A stretch of DNA of 36,979 bases, taken from contig CAVAKZ010000028.1 in NCBI GenBank assembly GCA_963589425.1, positions 1 to 36,979 on the forward strand, read 5' to 3'. This document shows positions 26,722 through 35,638 of this stretch, one piece after another. Numbering within the stretch: the first letter of the stretch is position 1; every line of letters starts with the position of its first letter. The position numbers and the translations under genes are program-made. Source of the stretch: CAKRJP01 sp963589425. GTDB lineage: Bacteria > Bacillota > Clostridia > Lachnospirales > Lachnospiraceae. The notes below the pieces were generated by a model. The model did not search any database. It saw only the letters and a program-made list of their open reading frames with translations, and was not told the origin of the DNA.

Positions 26722-27240
26722 ATGAAAAGAAAATTTATCACTTTTCTTATGATCGTGATTAGCTTTTTGTTACAGTGCACCCTGTTTACCAAAATTGCCC
26801 CAGGTTCGATCAAACCCAACCTCCTGTTGATTCTCACCTGTTCTCTTGGACTGATGAGAGGGCGTAAGAATGGAATGTTTGTAGGTTTGTTTTGCGGTCT
26901 TTTTGCAGACTTGTTTTGGGGCAACGTTCTTGGGTATTCTATGCTGATCTATGCAGTGATCGGGTATTTAAACGGAAGCTTTCGCCGAATGTTTTTTGAC
27001 GAAGATATAAAATTACCTATTGCCCTTATTGCAGTAAGTGATTTTGTGTTTGGTGTGATCAACTATGCCTGCCTGTATATGCTTCAGGGAACCTTTGCTT
27101 TTGGATATTATCTAATTCATACCATTATGCCGGAATTAGTTTACACGGTTTTGATAACCTTGGTCATGTATCAGATTATTTTACAGATCAACCGCCGATT
27201 AGAAGCAGAAGAACAAAGGAGTGCAAGTAAATTTGTCTAA
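26722..27240 (+). CDS. mreD: Rod shape-determining protein MreD
   Basis: A 172-residue polytopic membrane protein with about five helices, in the family's usual size range. It has the typical LIVGLMRGRKNGMFVGLFCGLFADLF-like core, seen here as GLMRGRKNGMF and GLFADLFWGNVLGY. It follows mreC by 28 bases with a strong aggagg site, and its end overlaps mrdA by 8 bases. It belongs to the elongasome. Confidence 0.92.
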   Translation: MKRKFITFLMIVISFLLQCTLFTKIAPGSIKPNLLLILTCSLGLMRGRKNGMFVGLFCGLFADLFWGNVLGYSMLIYAVIGYLNGSFRRMFFDEDIKLPIALIAVSDFVFGVINYACLYMLQGTFAFGYYLIHTIMPELVYTVLITLVMYQIILQINRRLEAEEQRSASKFV

Positions 27241-30166
27241 ATTATTAAGGCGTTTTCAAGACGCTGTATCAGAAGTATTAAAATCAAGAATATTTGTTAT
27301 TGTAGTGGTCTTTTGTATTCTTTCTGCAATTTTAATCCAGCGTGTTTTTTATTTGCAGATTGTGAAGGGACAATCCTATGCCCAGGATTATAAGTTGCAA
27401 ATTCAAAAAACAAGGACTGTAGCCGGAACCCGGGGGAATATTTATGACCGAAACGGAAATCTCTTAGCTTACAATGCCCTGGCTTATTCTGTAACAATTG
27501 AGGATACCGGGGAATATGACACCATTGCTCAGAAAAACAAGGAATTAAACAAGGTTATTTCTACCGTCATTGATATTGTTGAATCCAACGGCGATTCCAT
27601 TATTAATAGTTTTGGAATTATTTTAGATAATAATAATGAATATAAATTTTCCAGTGAAAATAAGACAACAAGGCTTCGTTTTATTGCAGATGTATATGGT
27701 AAACAAACTATTGATGAGTTAAGTAAGAAGCAATCAAATATTACTGCTCAAGGATTAATTGATTACCTGTGTGCAGACGATACCTATGGATATGGCCTTG
27801 ATCAAGAAAAGATGGATCGTTCTGAAATTTTAAAAATGATCAATGTCCGCTATGCTTTGTCCTTAAACAGTTATCAAAAATATATTACCACCACCATTGC
27901 GGAAGATGTCAGCGATGAAACAGTGGCAGATATTATGGAGAACTCAGATACACTTACAGGCATAAGTATAGAGGAAGAATCTTTACGACGCTATAATGAT
28001 AGCTATTGCTTTGCTAACCTTATTGGATATACCGGAAAAATTTCCCAAGAAGAGTACGATGCTTTAAGTAAAGAGGAGCAAGAAGAATATACTATGACTG
28101 CAACTGTGGGAAAATCCGGCTTAGAGCAGGTAATGGACAAGGAGCTGCAGGGCAAGAACGGAGAGGAGAAGCTTTACGTAGACAGTGTAGGTAAGGTTAT
28201 TGATACAGTGAAAGGAGATGATCCAGAAGCTGGAAATGACGTGTATCTTACCATTGATGCCAATTTACAGAAAGTGGCTTATCATGTGATCGAGCAGGAA
28301 CTGGCCGGAGTTGTTTTAGCTAAAATGACATCAGATCTGGATTTTGATAAAACTAGCGTTTCTGACGGATCAGACGTAAAGATTGCAGTAGGAGATGTCT
28401 ATGATGCTTTTATTGACAATGAAATTGTAGATATGAGCCATTTTTCTGAAAGCGATGCAAAAACAGCTGAACAGGAAGTGGCAACTATTTTCCAAAACAA
28501 AAAAGAGTCTGTAATGAATACAGTGATTTCCTCTCTGGAGAATTCCACAAGTGCAGCCTATAAGGATCAACCTAGGGAAATGCAAGCTTACTTGAATTAT
28601 CTGGTGACGGATCTTTTAACCAGTGAAACAGGAATCCTTATGAGCGATGCCATTGACACAACCGATGATACCTATATAGCATGGACCACTGATGAGTCCA
28701 TTAATGCTTATAGCTATCTTACCTATGCAATCTCAAAGAATTGGGTGGATACCTCCCAGCTTAAGGATTATGTATCCTCCAAGGGAAGTTATTCTGACTC
28801 CAGTGAAACCTATGAAGCTCTGGTAAGTTATATCAGAGACGAGATAAAAACAGACGATAATTTTGATAAACTGATCTACAAATATATGTTTAAATCCGGA
28901 GAAGTTACAGGCAGACAGATTTGTATGATTCTCTATGAACAGGGAGTCTTAGACCAGGATGATGCCACCTACAACAAACTAAATTCCGGGGACCTTTCTG
29001 CTTATGATTTTATTACCAGTAAGATTAGTTCATTGGAGATTACTCCGGGGCAATTGGGATTGCAGCCTTGTACCGGATCTTTTGTTATGACAGATTCTAC
29101 TTCCGGAGAGGTATTAGCCTGCGTATCCTATCCAGGGTATGATAATAATCGTCTTGCAAATAATATGGATTCTGACTACTACAATCTGTTGGTTACAGAT
29201 TCATCCAGACCATTTTATAATAATGCCACCCAGGAAAGAACAGCTCCCGGATCTACCTACAAGCCGCTGACAGCTATTGTAGGCTTAACAGAGGGTGTGA
29301 TTTCTCTGGATTCTACCATTGATTGTAGCGGTATTTTTACTTCGGTAGACCCCAATCCAAAATGTTGGATTTACCCAAGCGGACATGGTTCTCAGGATGT
29401 AGTTTCTGCTATACAAAATTCTTGTAACGTCTTCTTCTATCAAGTGGGATGGGATCTTAGCCAGGAGGAAGTTCAGACTACAGACGAAGATGGAAAGGCT
29501 ATTACTACTACCCTGTACAATAGTGAACTTGGATTATCCAAAATGAAGAAATATGCAGAAGAATTTGGTTTTGATGATACTAGCGGTATAGAGATTCCTG
29601 AATCTCAGCCACAAATATCCGATGATTCTTCGGTTCCGTCCGCCATTGGACAGGGAACCAATAATTATACGGTTAGTCAATTAGCCAGATATGCTACGGC
29701 ATTAGCAAATTCAGGTACTGTATATAAATTAAGTCTTTTAGATAAAGTTACTGATACTGACGGTAACGTAGTGAAAGATTATACTCCTGAGGTGAAAAAT
29801 ACCATTGAAGATGTAAAATCTTCCACCTGGGATGCTGTTCATCAGGGAATGCGGCAGGTAATAACCGTTGCAGATGCAACTTCTTTCCCAAATCTTAATG
29901 CCAGTGACGTGGAAGTTTATGGAAAGACAGGTACCGCCCAGGAAAGCGAAACCAGTCCTGACCACGCACTTTTTATTGGATATGCCAATCAGAACAATAC
30001 GAAGCAGATTGCTTTTGCCACACGTATTGCCAATGGTTACACATCCCTTTATACCTGTCAGATTGGAAATGATATTTTAGAGTATTATTATGGATTGTCC
30101 AGTGAGAGCGATATTGTTACAGGAACAGCTGCAAGTATTGGCTCCACTTCTAGCTCGCATGATTAG
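27233..30166 (+). CDS. mrdA: Penicillin-binding protein 2 (class B, elongation transpeptidase) with large insert
   Basis: The monofunctional D,D-transpeptidase partner of RodA. The TTG start at 27233 gives 977 residues. The alternative GTG at 27221 would overlap its own aaggag site. A membrane helix lies at about 20-42. The dimerisation/pedestal domain contains RGNIYDRNGNLLAYN. VYLTID begins at residue 337. Then a stretch of roughly 245 residues (about 366-612), absent from E. coli PBP2, precedes TGSFVMTDSTSGEVLA. Catalytic motifs are complete: S674-TYK, S730-CN and K898-TG. It is much longer than E. coli PBP2 (about 630 residues). It overlaps mreD by 8 bases. Confidence 0.95.
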   Translation: MSKLLRRFQDAVSEVLKSRIFVIVVVFCILSAILIQRVFYLQIVKGQSYAQDYKLQIQKTRTVAGTRGNIYDRNGNLLAYNALAYSVTIEDTGEYDTIAQKNKELNKVISTVIDIVESNGDSIINSFGIILDNNNEYKFSSENKTTRLRFIADVYGKQTIDELSKKQSNITAQGLIDYLCADDTYGYGLDQEKMDRSEILKMINVRYALSLNSYQKYITTTIAEDVSDETVADIMENSDTLTGISIEEESLRRYNDSYCFANLIGYTGKISQEEYDALSKEEQEEYTMTATVGKSGLEQVMDKELQGKNGEEKLYVDSVGKVIDTVKGDDPEAGNDVYLTIDANLQKVAYHVIEQELAGVVLAKMTSDLDFDKTSVSDGSDVKIAVGDVYDAFIDNEIVDMSHFSESDAKTAEQEVATIFQNKKESVMNTVISSLENSTSAAYKDQPREMQAYLNYLVTDLLTSETGILMSDAIDTTDDTYIAWTTDESINAYSYLTYAISKNWVDTSQLKDYVSSKGSYSDSSETYEALVSYIRDEIKTDDNFDKLIYKYMFKSGEVTGRQICMILYEQGVLDQDDATYNKLNSGDLSAYDFITSKISSLEITPGQLGLQPCTGSFVMTDSTSGEVLACVSYPGYDNNRLANNMDSDYYNLLVTDSSRPFYNNATQERTAPGSTYKPLTAIVGLTEGVISLDSTIDCSGIFTSVDPNPKCWIYPSGHGSQDVVSAIQNSCNVFFYQVGWDLSQEEVQTTDEDGKAITTTLYNSELGLSKMKKYAEEFGFDDTSGIEIPESQPQISDDSSVPSAIGQGTNNYTVSQLARYATALANSGTVYKLSLLDKVTDTDGNVVKDYTPEVKNTIEDVKSSTWDAVHQGMRQVITVADATSFPNLNASDVEVYGKTGTAQESETSPDHALFIGYANQNNTKQIAFATRIANGYTSLYTCQIGNDILEYYYGLSSESDIVTGTAASIGSTSSSHD

Positions 30167-30218
30167 GTTTTTTTCTGATCTTAGAGCCTGATCTTTCATT
30201 ATTTTAAGGAGAAGAATG

Positions 30219-31337
30219 ATGCGATTATTTAAATCATTTACTAGGCCTTATCAATTGAAAAATTATAAATTTGGATTAGTAATCTCAGTATTGGCACTTT
30301 CTATTTTGGGTGTTTTTGTAGTAGGAAGTGCCAAAGAAATCTATCAATCCAGGCAGATCATGGGAGTTGTCATTGGTTTGGTATTAATGATCATTGTTTC
30401 TTTAGTAGATTATATGTGGCTTCTTAGTTTTTATTGGACCTTTTACGGTATCACCATTTTAAGTTTAGCAGCTGTATTGGTAATTGGTACGGAAGCAAAT
30501 GGAGCTACTAGATGGATTGACCTTGGCTTTACTACCTTTCAGCCTTCCGAGCTTGCTAAAATTCTACTGATTTTATTCTTTTCAAAATTCTTAATGGAAC
30601 ATGAGGATGATGTAAATGATGCCTGGACTATTATAAAGTATGCCATATTATGTGGAGTCCCTTTGGCCCTGATTATTGCAGAACCAAACTTGTCCACCAC
30701 AATCTGTACCGCTTTAGTTTTATGCCTGCTTATTTACATTGCAGGATTAAGTTATAAGTTTATTGGAACAGTACTTTTAATTTTAATCCCCTGTGCGGTG
30801 ATTTTTTTGAGTATTGTGGTGCAGCCTAATCAACCTTTCTTGCACGATTATCAACAAAAACGAATCTTGGCATTTATCGAGCCGGAAAAATATTCTTCCG
30901 ATGAAGGTTATCAGCAGAAGAATTCAGTAATGGCTATTGGTTCCGGCCAACTGACCGGAAAGGGATTGAAAAACAATACAACCACTTCTGTTAAAAACGG
31001 TAACTTTATTTCTGAGCCTCAAACCGACTTTATTTTCGCAATTATCGGAGAAGAACTTGGATTTGTAGGAAGTTGTATAGTTATTGCCTTATTATTATTG
31101 ATTGTGATACAATGTATTCTGATAGGAATTCGAGCCAGGGATTTATCCGGGAGGATTATCGCCTGCGGGGTGGGAGGCCTTATAGGCTTCCAAAGTTTTA
31201 TTAATATCGGCGTGGCAACACAAATTTTGCCTAATACCGGTGTCCCATTGCCCTTTGTAAGTTACGGATTAACCTCGCTGGTCAGCTTATTTGTTGGTAT
31301 CGGATTTGTTCTAAATGTTGGATTACAACAAAAATAA
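30219..31337 (+). CDS. rodA: RodA peptidoglycan glycosyltransferase (SEDS family)
   Basis: A polytopic SEDS protein of 372 residues that polymerises lipid II together with PBP2. Family motifs seen are GATRWIDLGFTTFQPSELAK, the AEPNLSTT region, EPQTDFIFAIIGEELGF and NTGVPLPFVSYGLTSL. Two ATG codons are adjacent (30216 and 30219); 30219 is preferred because it lies 7 bases from aaggag. RodA rather than FtsW is inferred from its place next to PBP2 and mreBCD. Confidence 0.94.
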   Translation: MRLFKSFTRPYQLKNYKFGLVISVLALSILGVFVVGSAKEIYQSRQIMGVVIGLVLMIIVSLVDYMWLLSFYWTFYGITILSLAAVLVIGTEANGATRWIDLGFTTFQPSELAKILLILFFSKFLMEHEDDVNDAWTIIKYAILCGVPLALIIAEPNLSTTICTALVLCLLIYIAGLSYKFIGTVLLILIPCAVIFLSIVVQPNQPFLHDYQQKRILAFIEPEKYSSDEGYQQKNSVMAIGSGQLTGKGLKNNTTTSVKNGNFISEPQTDFIFAIIGEELGFVGSCIVIALLLLIVIQCILIGIRARDLSGRIIACGVGGLIGFQSFINIGVATQILPNTGVPLPFVSYGLTSLVSLFVGIGFVLNVGLQQK

Positions 31338-31360
31338 AATGGATAAAGGAGAGATAAAGG

Positions 31361-31756
31361 ATGAATATCGGTTTAATCGCACATGATTCTAAAAAGACAT
31401 TGATGCAAAACTTCTGTATCGCTTATCGTGGCATCCTAAGCAAGCACGAATTGTTTGCTACAGGAACAACCGGACGTCTTATTGAGGAGGTTACTAACCT
31501 TAATATACATAAATATTTAGCAGGTCATCTAGGTGGGAATCAGCAGTTAGGAGCTCAAATTGCCCAGAATGATATTGATGCTCTTATTTTTCTGAGGGAA
31601 CCTACCAATCCCAAACCTCATGAACCAGATGTGAATGACGTAGTTCGTCTTTGCGATACCTACAATATACCAATGGCTACAAATTTAGCCACAGCTGAGG
31701 TGATCATATTAGCATTAGATAGAGGAGATCTTGATTGGCGTGAAATGTACCGATAG
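31361..31756 (+). CDS. mgsA: Methylglyoxal synthase-like protein with altered catalytic Asp
   Basis: A 131-residue protein that aligns without gaps to the E. coli MgsA core (offset 11). MgsA turns dihydroxyacetone phosphate into methylglyoxal and phosphate. Conserved: IAHDS (H8, D9), FATGTTGRL, H87, D90 and ATNLATAE. Changed: the E. coli catalytic base D71 is Asn60 here (GGNQQ), and D91 is Glu80. Asp71 substitutions strongly impair the E. coli enzyme. It may therefore be low-activity, use another residue, or do something else. A good ggag site precedes the ATG. It sits between rodA and a carboxypeptidase gene that starts inside it. Confidence 0.88.
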   Translation: MNIGLIAHDSKKTLMQNFCIAYRGILSKHELFATGTTGRLIEEVTNLNIHKYLAGHLGGNQQLGAQIAQNDIDALIFLREPTNPKPHEPDVNDVVRLCDTYNIPMATNLATAEVIILALDRGDLDWREMYR

Positions 31757-32780
31757 AAGAAAAAGGCGAAGAAGAAGAAAGAGAAAAAATTCTTCCGTAA
31801 AGACCCTATGTTTGAGCCTCATATTGGTTGCTTTTGTAGTCCTTTGTGGCTTCTTATATTTAAATCATACAAGAGACTATGAAGAAGTGGTTCGCGTCTA
31901 TGAGAGTAACACCTATAATACTGCTGTATATACGGGTCTTTCTCTTACAAGCAATTATTGTATTACCGACACAGATGTAGATTTTGATGGAGAGCCGGAT
32001 GGATATGACTTTACCAGTGCTGCTGTGTTTGATATAGACAATCATAAGGTTTTATATGCCAATAATATTTTTGAACAGCTATATCCTGCCAGCACCACAA
32101 AGATATTGACAGCATTATTAGCTATTGAGAATGGCGATTTAACTGATGTTGTCACTGTCCCGGCAGAGACGGCGGCAGATTCCTTTGCTGCAGACGAATC
32201 CACTTGTGGCTTGCAGGAAGGAGATCAATTGACTTTAAAAGATCTTCTGTATGGAATGCTCCTTGAGTCAGGAAATGATAATGCTGCCACCATTGCTTAT
32301 TATATTGCCGGTGACACATCTAAGTTTGCGGAAATGATGAATGAGAGGGCGGCAGAGCTTTATGCTACAAATTCTCATTTTGTAAATTCCAATGGATTAC
32401 ATGACGGATCCCATTATTCTACCGTTTATGATCTTTATTTAATTTTCAATGAATGTATCAAGCACCAGGAATTTCTTGATATTATTAACACAGAGTCCTA
32501 TGCTGTGACTATTACAAATTCTGATGGATCCACCAGAACAGACGATTGGGTACCTAGCAACTGGTATCAATCCGGATATGTAGATAGTCCGGAAAATATG
32601 ACCATTGTGGGAGGGAAGACAGGAACTACCGATGAGGCTGGAAGTTGTTTAATTCTTCTTGTAAAAGATGAATCGGATCATTCCTATATCACAATTATTA
32701 TGGGAGCTTCCTCTAAGAGCATTCTGTACAATGATATGACCACATTGATTGAAGCAATTCCCACATTAACAACAAATTAA
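31740..32780 (+). CDS. D-alanyl-D-alanine carboxypeptidase (membrane-anchored)
   Basis: A class C (PBP5-like, peptidase S11) D,D-carboxypeptidase that trims pentapeptides in peptidoglycan. GTG 31740 gives 346 residues; TTG 31731 is the alternative, but it is only 3 bases from the aggag site. A very Arg-rich N-terminus precedes one membrane helix (about 21-40). A DxDxDG motif (about 77-84) follows. The catalytic triad of motifs is S118-TTK, S177-GN and K293-TG. No C-terminal amphipathic anchor is obvious. The start lies within the last 17 bases of mgsA. A terminator follows. Confidence 0.9.
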   Translation: MKCTDRRKRRRRRKRKNSSVKTLCLSLILVAFVVLCGFLYLNHTRDYEEVVRVYESNTYNTAVYTGLSLTSNYCITDTDVDFDGEPDGYDFTSAAVFDIDNHKVLYANNIFEQLYPASTTKILTALLAIENGDLTDVVTVPAETAADSFAADESTCGLQEGDQLTLKDLLYGMLLESGNDNAATIAYYIAGDTSKFAEMMNERAAELYATNSHFVNSNGLHDGSHYSTVYDLYLIFNECIKHQEFLDIINTESYAVTITNSDGSTRTDDWVPSNWYQSGYVDSPENMTIVGGKTGTTDEAGSCLILLVKDESDHSYITIIMGASSKSILYNDMTTLIEAIPTLTTN

Positions 32781-32790
32781 AAGCAAGTAT

Positions 32791-32827
32791 AAAAGGGGGG
32801 ATGCTTTTAAAAGAGCATTCCCTTTTT
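32791..32827 (+). terminator. Rho-independent terminator after the carboxypeptidase gene
   Basis: A stem of about 14 pairs (aaaagggggg-atgct with agcat-tccctttt, including G-U pairs) encloses a loop of about 8 bases and runs into a T-run (32823-32827). It lies 10 bases after the carboxypeptidase stop and ends the rod operon. The next gene starts only 27 bases further on. Confidence 0.75.
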
Positions 32828-32853
32828 GAAATTTAAAATAAGGAGAGTTTTTT

Positions 32854-34224
32854 GTGAGTAAGAAAAACAATTCTAACATTCAGGTTTATCATAAAAGATT
32901 TCATTTTAATGTGGGAATGGTTATCTTCGGCGTGATTTTTATTTATCTTCTAGTTACAATTCTTGCTTATCTTACCAGCAATCGAGTAACTGCTTATGAG
33001 GTTAGAGACGGTTCGATTTTGAAGGATCAAACTTATACTGGTCTGATCATAAGAAATGAAGTGGTTGTAAATGCTGAAGCAGATGGCTATATTAATTTTT
33101 TTGCTTTGGAAGGAAGCAAGGTAGGAGCACAAAGCTGTGTATATACCCTGTCTGATAATGCTTTAAATTTAGGAAGCAACAGCACCACAGACTCAGAAAG
33201 TCTTACTGCAGACCAGCAAAATGTCATCTATTCAAAAATACAATCCTATAATGACAACTACAATGCCAATCGATTTTCTGATGTTTATTCTTTAAAGGAT
33301 AATATTAACAATGCTTTGTCCGGACAGAGCAGCAAAAGCAAGCAAAATCAATTAGCGGATCTTTCCGCTGATAGTTCGGTGAAAACATATAATGCAGCTA
33401 CAGATGGTATTGTTTTATATACCGTGGATGGGTTAGAAGGCGTTACAGCTGATACAGTTACGGAAGCTATGATTAATAAAGAGGGATATCAAAGCACAAG
33501 TTTGCAGGACGATACTCAGGTTACTGCCGGAACTGCCATATACAAAGTAGTGACAGATAATAACTGGTCTATTGCAATTGTGATTTCCCAAGATACGGCT
33601 AAAGAATTAACTGATGCTTCCAGCGTCAAGGTGCAGTTTCCGGATACCTCAGAAGTCTTTTATGCTACAGTAGAACTAAAAAATGATGGAAATACTAATA
33701 TAGCCATTTTATCCTTTGATAATTCTATGGTCCAATATGCGACCAGTCGTTATGCAGATATTGAACTGATAACTACAGATGAATCCGGACTTAAAATTCC
33801 TGAGTCCTCTGTGACGGAAAAGACTTTTTATACAGTTCCTGTAGATTATATTACTCAAGGCGGAAATAGCAATTCCACCGGTGTTTTGGTAGATAATGGC
33901 ACAGACACAGCCAAATTTGTCAGTGCTAATATTTATTATTCAGATAGTGAGTCCAACATGGTATATCTAAGTACAGACGTGATAGATAAAAATGCCACAC
34001 TAAAAAAAGCAGACTCTACAGATACCTATACCGTATCGGATACAGCTAGTCTTAAGGGAGTCTATAATATCAACAAGGGTTATGCAGAGTTCAAACCAGT
34101 TACTATTTTATGCGAAAGTGATGGATATTATATTGTAGAATCCGATAGTATCTATGGAATTGTAAATTATGACCGAATCGCTCTGCAAGGTTCCAATGTT
34201 AAAGAGGACGACATTGTATTTTAA
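32854..34224 (+). CDS. HlyD-like membrane protein of unknown role
   Basis: A 456-residue protein starting at GTG 32854, 8 bases after an aggag site. A short cytosolic head (about 1-18) and one membrane helix (about 19-40, VGMVIFGVIFIYLLVTILAYL) are followed by an extracellular domain. The first part of that domain resembles the half-lipoyl element of HlyD adaptors (GLIIRNEVVVNAEADGYI near 68-85). A long helical or disordered middle and a later beta-rich part follow. Automatic tools often name such proteins HlyD family, but no transporter gene is adjacent. Its neighbours yggS and sepF suggest an envelope or division context (inference). Confidence 0.75.
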   Translation: MSKKNNSNIQVYHKRFHFNVGMVIFGVIFIYLLVTILAYLTSNRVTAYEVRDGSILKDQTYTGLIIRNEVVVNAEADGYINFFALEGSKVGAQSCVYTLSDNALNLGSNSTTDSESLTADQQNVIYSKIQSYNDNYNANRFSDVYSLKDNINNALSGQSSKSKQNQLADLSADSSVKTYNAATDGIVLYTVDGLEGVTADTVTEAMINKEGYQSTSLQDDTQVTAGTAIYKVVTDNNWSIAIVISQDTAKELTDASSVKVQFPDTSEVFYATVELKNDGNTNIAILSFDNSMVQYATSRYADIELITTDESGLKIPESSVTEKTFYTVPVDYITQGGNSNSTGVLVDNGTDTAKFVSANIYYSDSESNMVYLSTDVIDKNATLKKADSTDTYTVSDTASLKGVYNINKGYAEFKPVTILCESDGYYIVESDSIYGIVNYDRIALQGSNVKEDDIVF

Positions 34225-34262
34225 TACTTAGCAAGACTATAAAGAAATCGAGGTAGGAACAA

Positions 34263-34958
34263 ATGCTAAAAGAAAATTTGGCTCAGGTAGAAGAAAACAT
34301 CCAAAGGGCTTGTGACCGCGCCGGTCGTGACCGCCAAGAAGTTACTCTGATTGCAGTTAGTAAGACAAAACCTGTTGAAATGTTGCAGGAGATTTACGAT
34401 GAAGGAATCCGGGTCTTTGGGGAGAACAAAGTTCAGGAATTATTAGACAAATATGAAGTATTGCCTGAAGATATCAGATGGCAGATGATCGGACATCTGC
34501 AGCGTAATAAGGTGAAATATATCATTGATAAAGTGGAGCTTATCCATTCTGTAGATTCCATTCGTTTGGCAGAAAGCATTGACAAAGAAGCAGAAAAAAA
34601 AGGAGTCATTGCCAATATTCTTATAGAAGTCAACGTAGCAAAAGAAGACACAAAATTTGGTTTAATGCCGGAGGAAGTTGATGATTTTATCGAACAGATA
34701 AAAACTTTAGAACATATTCGCGTAAAAGGACTGATGACAATCGCCCCCTTTGTGTCAGATCCCGAAGAAAATCGACCAATTTTCGCAAGATTACGCGAAT
34801 TATCTGTTGACATAGGAAAGAAAAACGTTGATAATATTAATATGAGTGTTTTGTCTATGGGTATGACAAATGATTACCAGGTTGCCATAGAAGAGGGTGC
34901 TACAATGGTTCGAGTAGGAACCGGTATTTTTGGTGCACGAGATTATGCTCTAGTATAA
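34263..34958 (+). CDS. YggS/YlmE-family PLP-binding protein
   Basis: A 231-residue PLP-binding protein of the YggS/PROSC family involved in PLP homeostasis, not a catalytic enzyme as far as known. The PLP Lys lies in VSKTKPVEML. FGENKVQE, WQMIGHLQRNK and LSMGMTNDYQVAIEEGATMVR are all present. The phosphate-binding C-terminal VRVGTGIFG matches the family. In B. subtilis the homologue ylmE also directly precedes sepF. Confidence 0.94.
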   Translation: MLKENLAQVEENIQRACDRAGRDRQEVTLIAVSKTKPVEMLQEIYDEGIRVFGENKVQELLDKYEVLPEDIRWQMIGHLQRNKVKYIIDKVELIHSVDSIRLAESIDKEAEKKGVIANILIEVNVAKEDTKFGLMPEEVDDFIEQIKTLEHIRVKGLMTIAPFVSDPEENRPIFARLRELSVDIGKKNVDNINMSVLSMGMTNDYQVAIEEGATMVRVGTGIFGARDYALV

Positions 34959-34981
34959 ATATAAGATGGGAGATATTTAGA

Positions 34982-35542
34982 ATGGGAGTATTAGATAAGT
35001 TTCTTGATATCATAAAGCTGAATGACGACGAAGATTACGATGATGATTTCTTCGATGATGAATATGATGACGAAGTAGAAGAGAAGTCTGTAGCCAGTAA
35101 GTTAGGCGGAATTTTCGGTGGTAAGTCTTCAAAATCAGAATCAGTTGATGAGGAAGAAGAGTTTGAAGCACCATCTGCATCCAAGTCTTCAAGATTTAAT
35201 AATAAAGTAACTCCGATGAGACCGGCTACTTCTACCAGAAGAAGTCCTGTGAATATGGAAGTATGTGTTATTAAGCCAACTGCAGTAGATGATGGCCGAG
35301 AGATTACAGAGACATTGCTCAGCGGAAGAACAGTAATCCTCAATTTGGAAGGATTAGATTTAGAGATTGCTCAGAGAATCATTGATTTTACCTGTGGTGC
35401 AGCCTTTGCAATCAGCGGTAACTTACAGAAGATTTCTAATTACATTTTCCTTGTAACACCAACCAATGTGGACATTTCCGGTGACTTACAAGATTTGTTG
35501 AATACTTCTTTTAATGAGTCATCCATGACTTCTAGATACTAA
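34982..35542 (+). CDS. sepF: Cell division protein SepF
   Basis: A 186-residue membrane-associated partner of FtsZ. The N-terminal part starts with a likely amphipathic membrane helix (MGVLDKFLDIIKL). A strongly acidic stretch (about residues 15-38) and a disordered Ser/Arg linker follow. The SepF (DUF552) core includes EVCVIKPTAVDDGREITETL and TVILNLEGLDLEIAQRIIDF. It then has GAAFAISGNLQKISNYIFLVTP. A gggag site precedes the ATG. A terminator follows the stop. Confidence 0.95.
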   Translation: MGVLDKFLDIIKLNDDEDYDDDFFDDEYDDEVEEKSVASKLGGIFGGKSSKSESVDEEEEFEAPSASKSSRFNNKVTPMRPATSTRRSPVNMEVCVIKPTAVDDGREITETLLSGRTVILNLEGLDLEIAQRIIDFTCGAAFAISGNLQKISNYIFLVTPTNVDISGDLQDLLNTSFNESSMTSRY

Positions 35543-35571
35543 TTTTTGAGACTTGTATATTGAATTTTAAC

Positions 35572-35612
35572 AGAGCATCAGCAAATCATTTGGTTGATGC
35601 TCTTTCTTTATT
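35572..35612 (+). terminator. Rho-independent terminator after sepF
   Basis: The 9-base-pair stem agagcatca/tgatgctct (35572-35580 with 35595-35603) may be extended by inner CAA/TTG pairing. It is followed by a T-rich stretch (tttctttatttt). It ends the HlyD-yggS-sepF unit and lies about 26 bases before the lspA start. I see no clear promoter between it and lspA. Confidence 0.7.
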
Positions 35613-35638
35613 TTAAGAAATTTTAAGGAGTTTGACCT

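Noticed and set aside
30167..30215. Short T-run and repeated ctgatc between mrdA and rodA as a terminator
   Set aside because: There is no stable hairpin before the T-run. The ctgatc copies are direct, not inverted, repeats.
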